From contig JBBIVA010000167.1 in assembly GCA_037439945.1 (NCBI GenBank), positions 1 to 5,301 of the forward strand: a stretch of 5,301 nucleotides of DNA, read 5' to 3'. Source of the DNA: CALEUX01 sp037439945. GTDB taxonomy: Bacteria; Bacteroidota; Bacteroidia; Bacteroidales; Marinilabiliaceae. Below, one piece after another: positions 4,765 through 5,301 of the stretch. Below the pieces are notes generated by a model. It was not told where the DNA came from, ran no database searches, and worked only from the letters and a program-made list of their open reading frames with translations. The first letter of the stretch is position 1; each line of letters begins with the position of its first letter. A program made the position numbers and the translations under genes.

Positions 4765-5220
4765 TTATGGTTCAGTTTTGGTTATTTTTTTGTGAACAGG
4801 CAAATACTCCGATAAAGCAGCTGAGCCATACCATTTAAACATTTCAACGTCAAATATGTTTTCTTTCACTGCAGGGTCCATCTCTAAAAGTTTTTTTGCA
4901 TCTTCAAATGAAGGGACATTGAGAATAAAAATTCCGCGGTAGTTCTGTTCATTTTTCCCAAGTGGGCCTGCAACTACAAGTTTACCAAGATCAGCCATAT
5001 CCTTTATATTTTCCATATGACCTGCAAAAAGTTTTTGTAGTTTGTCATTATCGGTTGTGTTATTGCTGCCTGTTTTTAAAATTACCAAAACGTACATTTT
5101 CATACCATAATCATCGGCACCAAGTTTTTTAGCAAGTCCGGAATCATAATCGGGATTTTCTGATTGACCAAATAACTGAATCGTTGCAAATAATAATAAA
5201 AGCGATGTAACAGATTTCAT
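4765..5220 (-). CDS. Secreted YCII-related domain protein
   Basis: A 151-residue protein with a signal peptide (charged MKS, hydrophobic 5-17, likely cleavage near LFGQS at 16-20) followed by one YCII-related ferredoxin-like domain (about 40-135). Family landmarks are YVLVILKTG (43-51), the conserved His68 in GHMENIKDM, GKLVVAGPLG (79-88), RGIFILNV (95-102) and the DPAVKENIFDVEMFKWYG stretch (115-132). Cytoplasmic YciI relatives have a conserved His/Asp pair suspected of catalysis, but the biochemical role is not known; this exported version, with the extra YDSGLAKKLGADDYGM segment, is a recurrent Bacteroidota form as I recall it. It starts at ATG 5220 without a Shine-Dalgarno and follows a probable partial gene by 34 bp, so it may be the distal gene of an operon. 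Confidence 0.85.
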   Translation of the reverse strand: MKSVTSLLLLFATIQLFGQSENPDYDSGLAKKLGADDYGMKMYVLVILKTGSNNTTDNDKLQKLFAGHMENIKDMADLGKLVVAGPLGKNEQNYRGIFILNVPSFEDAKKLLEMDPAVKENIFDVEMFKWYGSAALSEYLPVHKKITKTEP

Positions 5221-5254
5221 ACCGAATAAGTTTTTAATATAACGTAAGTTCGAT

Positions 5255-5301
5255 TTAAGCAGCTTTTACAATAGCCATATTTTCAACAACATCTATGTTT
5301 A
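5255..5301 (-). CDS. C-terminal end of an unidentified gene (partial)
   Basis: The minus strand reads an open frame from the window edge to a TAA at 5255-5257, ending N-I-D-V-V-E-N-M-A-I-V-K-A-A. The composition looks coding, and the 34-bp gap to the YCII gene fits an operon. Only 14 complete codons are visible, so no family can be named and the call could be chance. Confidence 0.35.
   Translation of the reverse strand, partial: NIDVVENMAIVKAA

Overview
The window is AT-rich, uses mostly ATG starts without Shine-Dalgarno sequences, and encodes a secreted YCII-domain protein and a DUF4199 membrane protein. Together these point to a member of the Bacteroidota. The corrinoid methyltransferase genes would fit an anaerobic or sediment-dwelling member, but that and any finer placement are inference.

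Positions 447-2790 hold a three-gene minus-strand operon. In order of transcription it encodes a zinc-type homocysteine S-methyltransferase, a stand-alone corrinoid (B12) protein, and a stand-alone protein resembling the AdoMet-binding reactivation domain of methionine synthase. A divergent plus-strand gene (2982-4019) encodes a uroporphyrinogen-decarboxylase-family (MtaA/MtbA-like) methyltransferase. The 191-bp gap between them has candidate promoters in both directions, each with an inverted repeat in its spacer.

Together the four genes look like a complete corrinoid methyl-transfer system. The URO-D protein would take a methyl group from an unidentified donor and place it on the corrinoid protein. 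The homocysteine methyltransferase would pass it to homocysteine to make methionine, and the third operon protein would rescue oxidised corrinoid. The operon order matches MetH modules 1, 3 and 4. The methyl-tetrahydrofolate module (2) is absent and the URO-D protein is the obvious replacement. This is the most interesting feature of the window. The corrinoid and reactivation genes are also in one reading frame, separated by a single TAA, and the second has a strong GGAGG but no ordinary start codon at the right distance.

A good hairpin terminator follows the URO-D gene. Beyond it on the minus strand lie a DUF4199 membrane protein gene split by an apparent 2-base CT duplication (4081-4565), a 199-bp gap with two similar TTCC...GGAA palindromes, a secreted YCII-domain protein (4765-5220) and the last codons of another gene at the window edge. 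Positions 1-446 hold no convincing gene, only a perfect GTCCC-GTTA-GGGAC palindrome and a cluster of TAATGAC sites.
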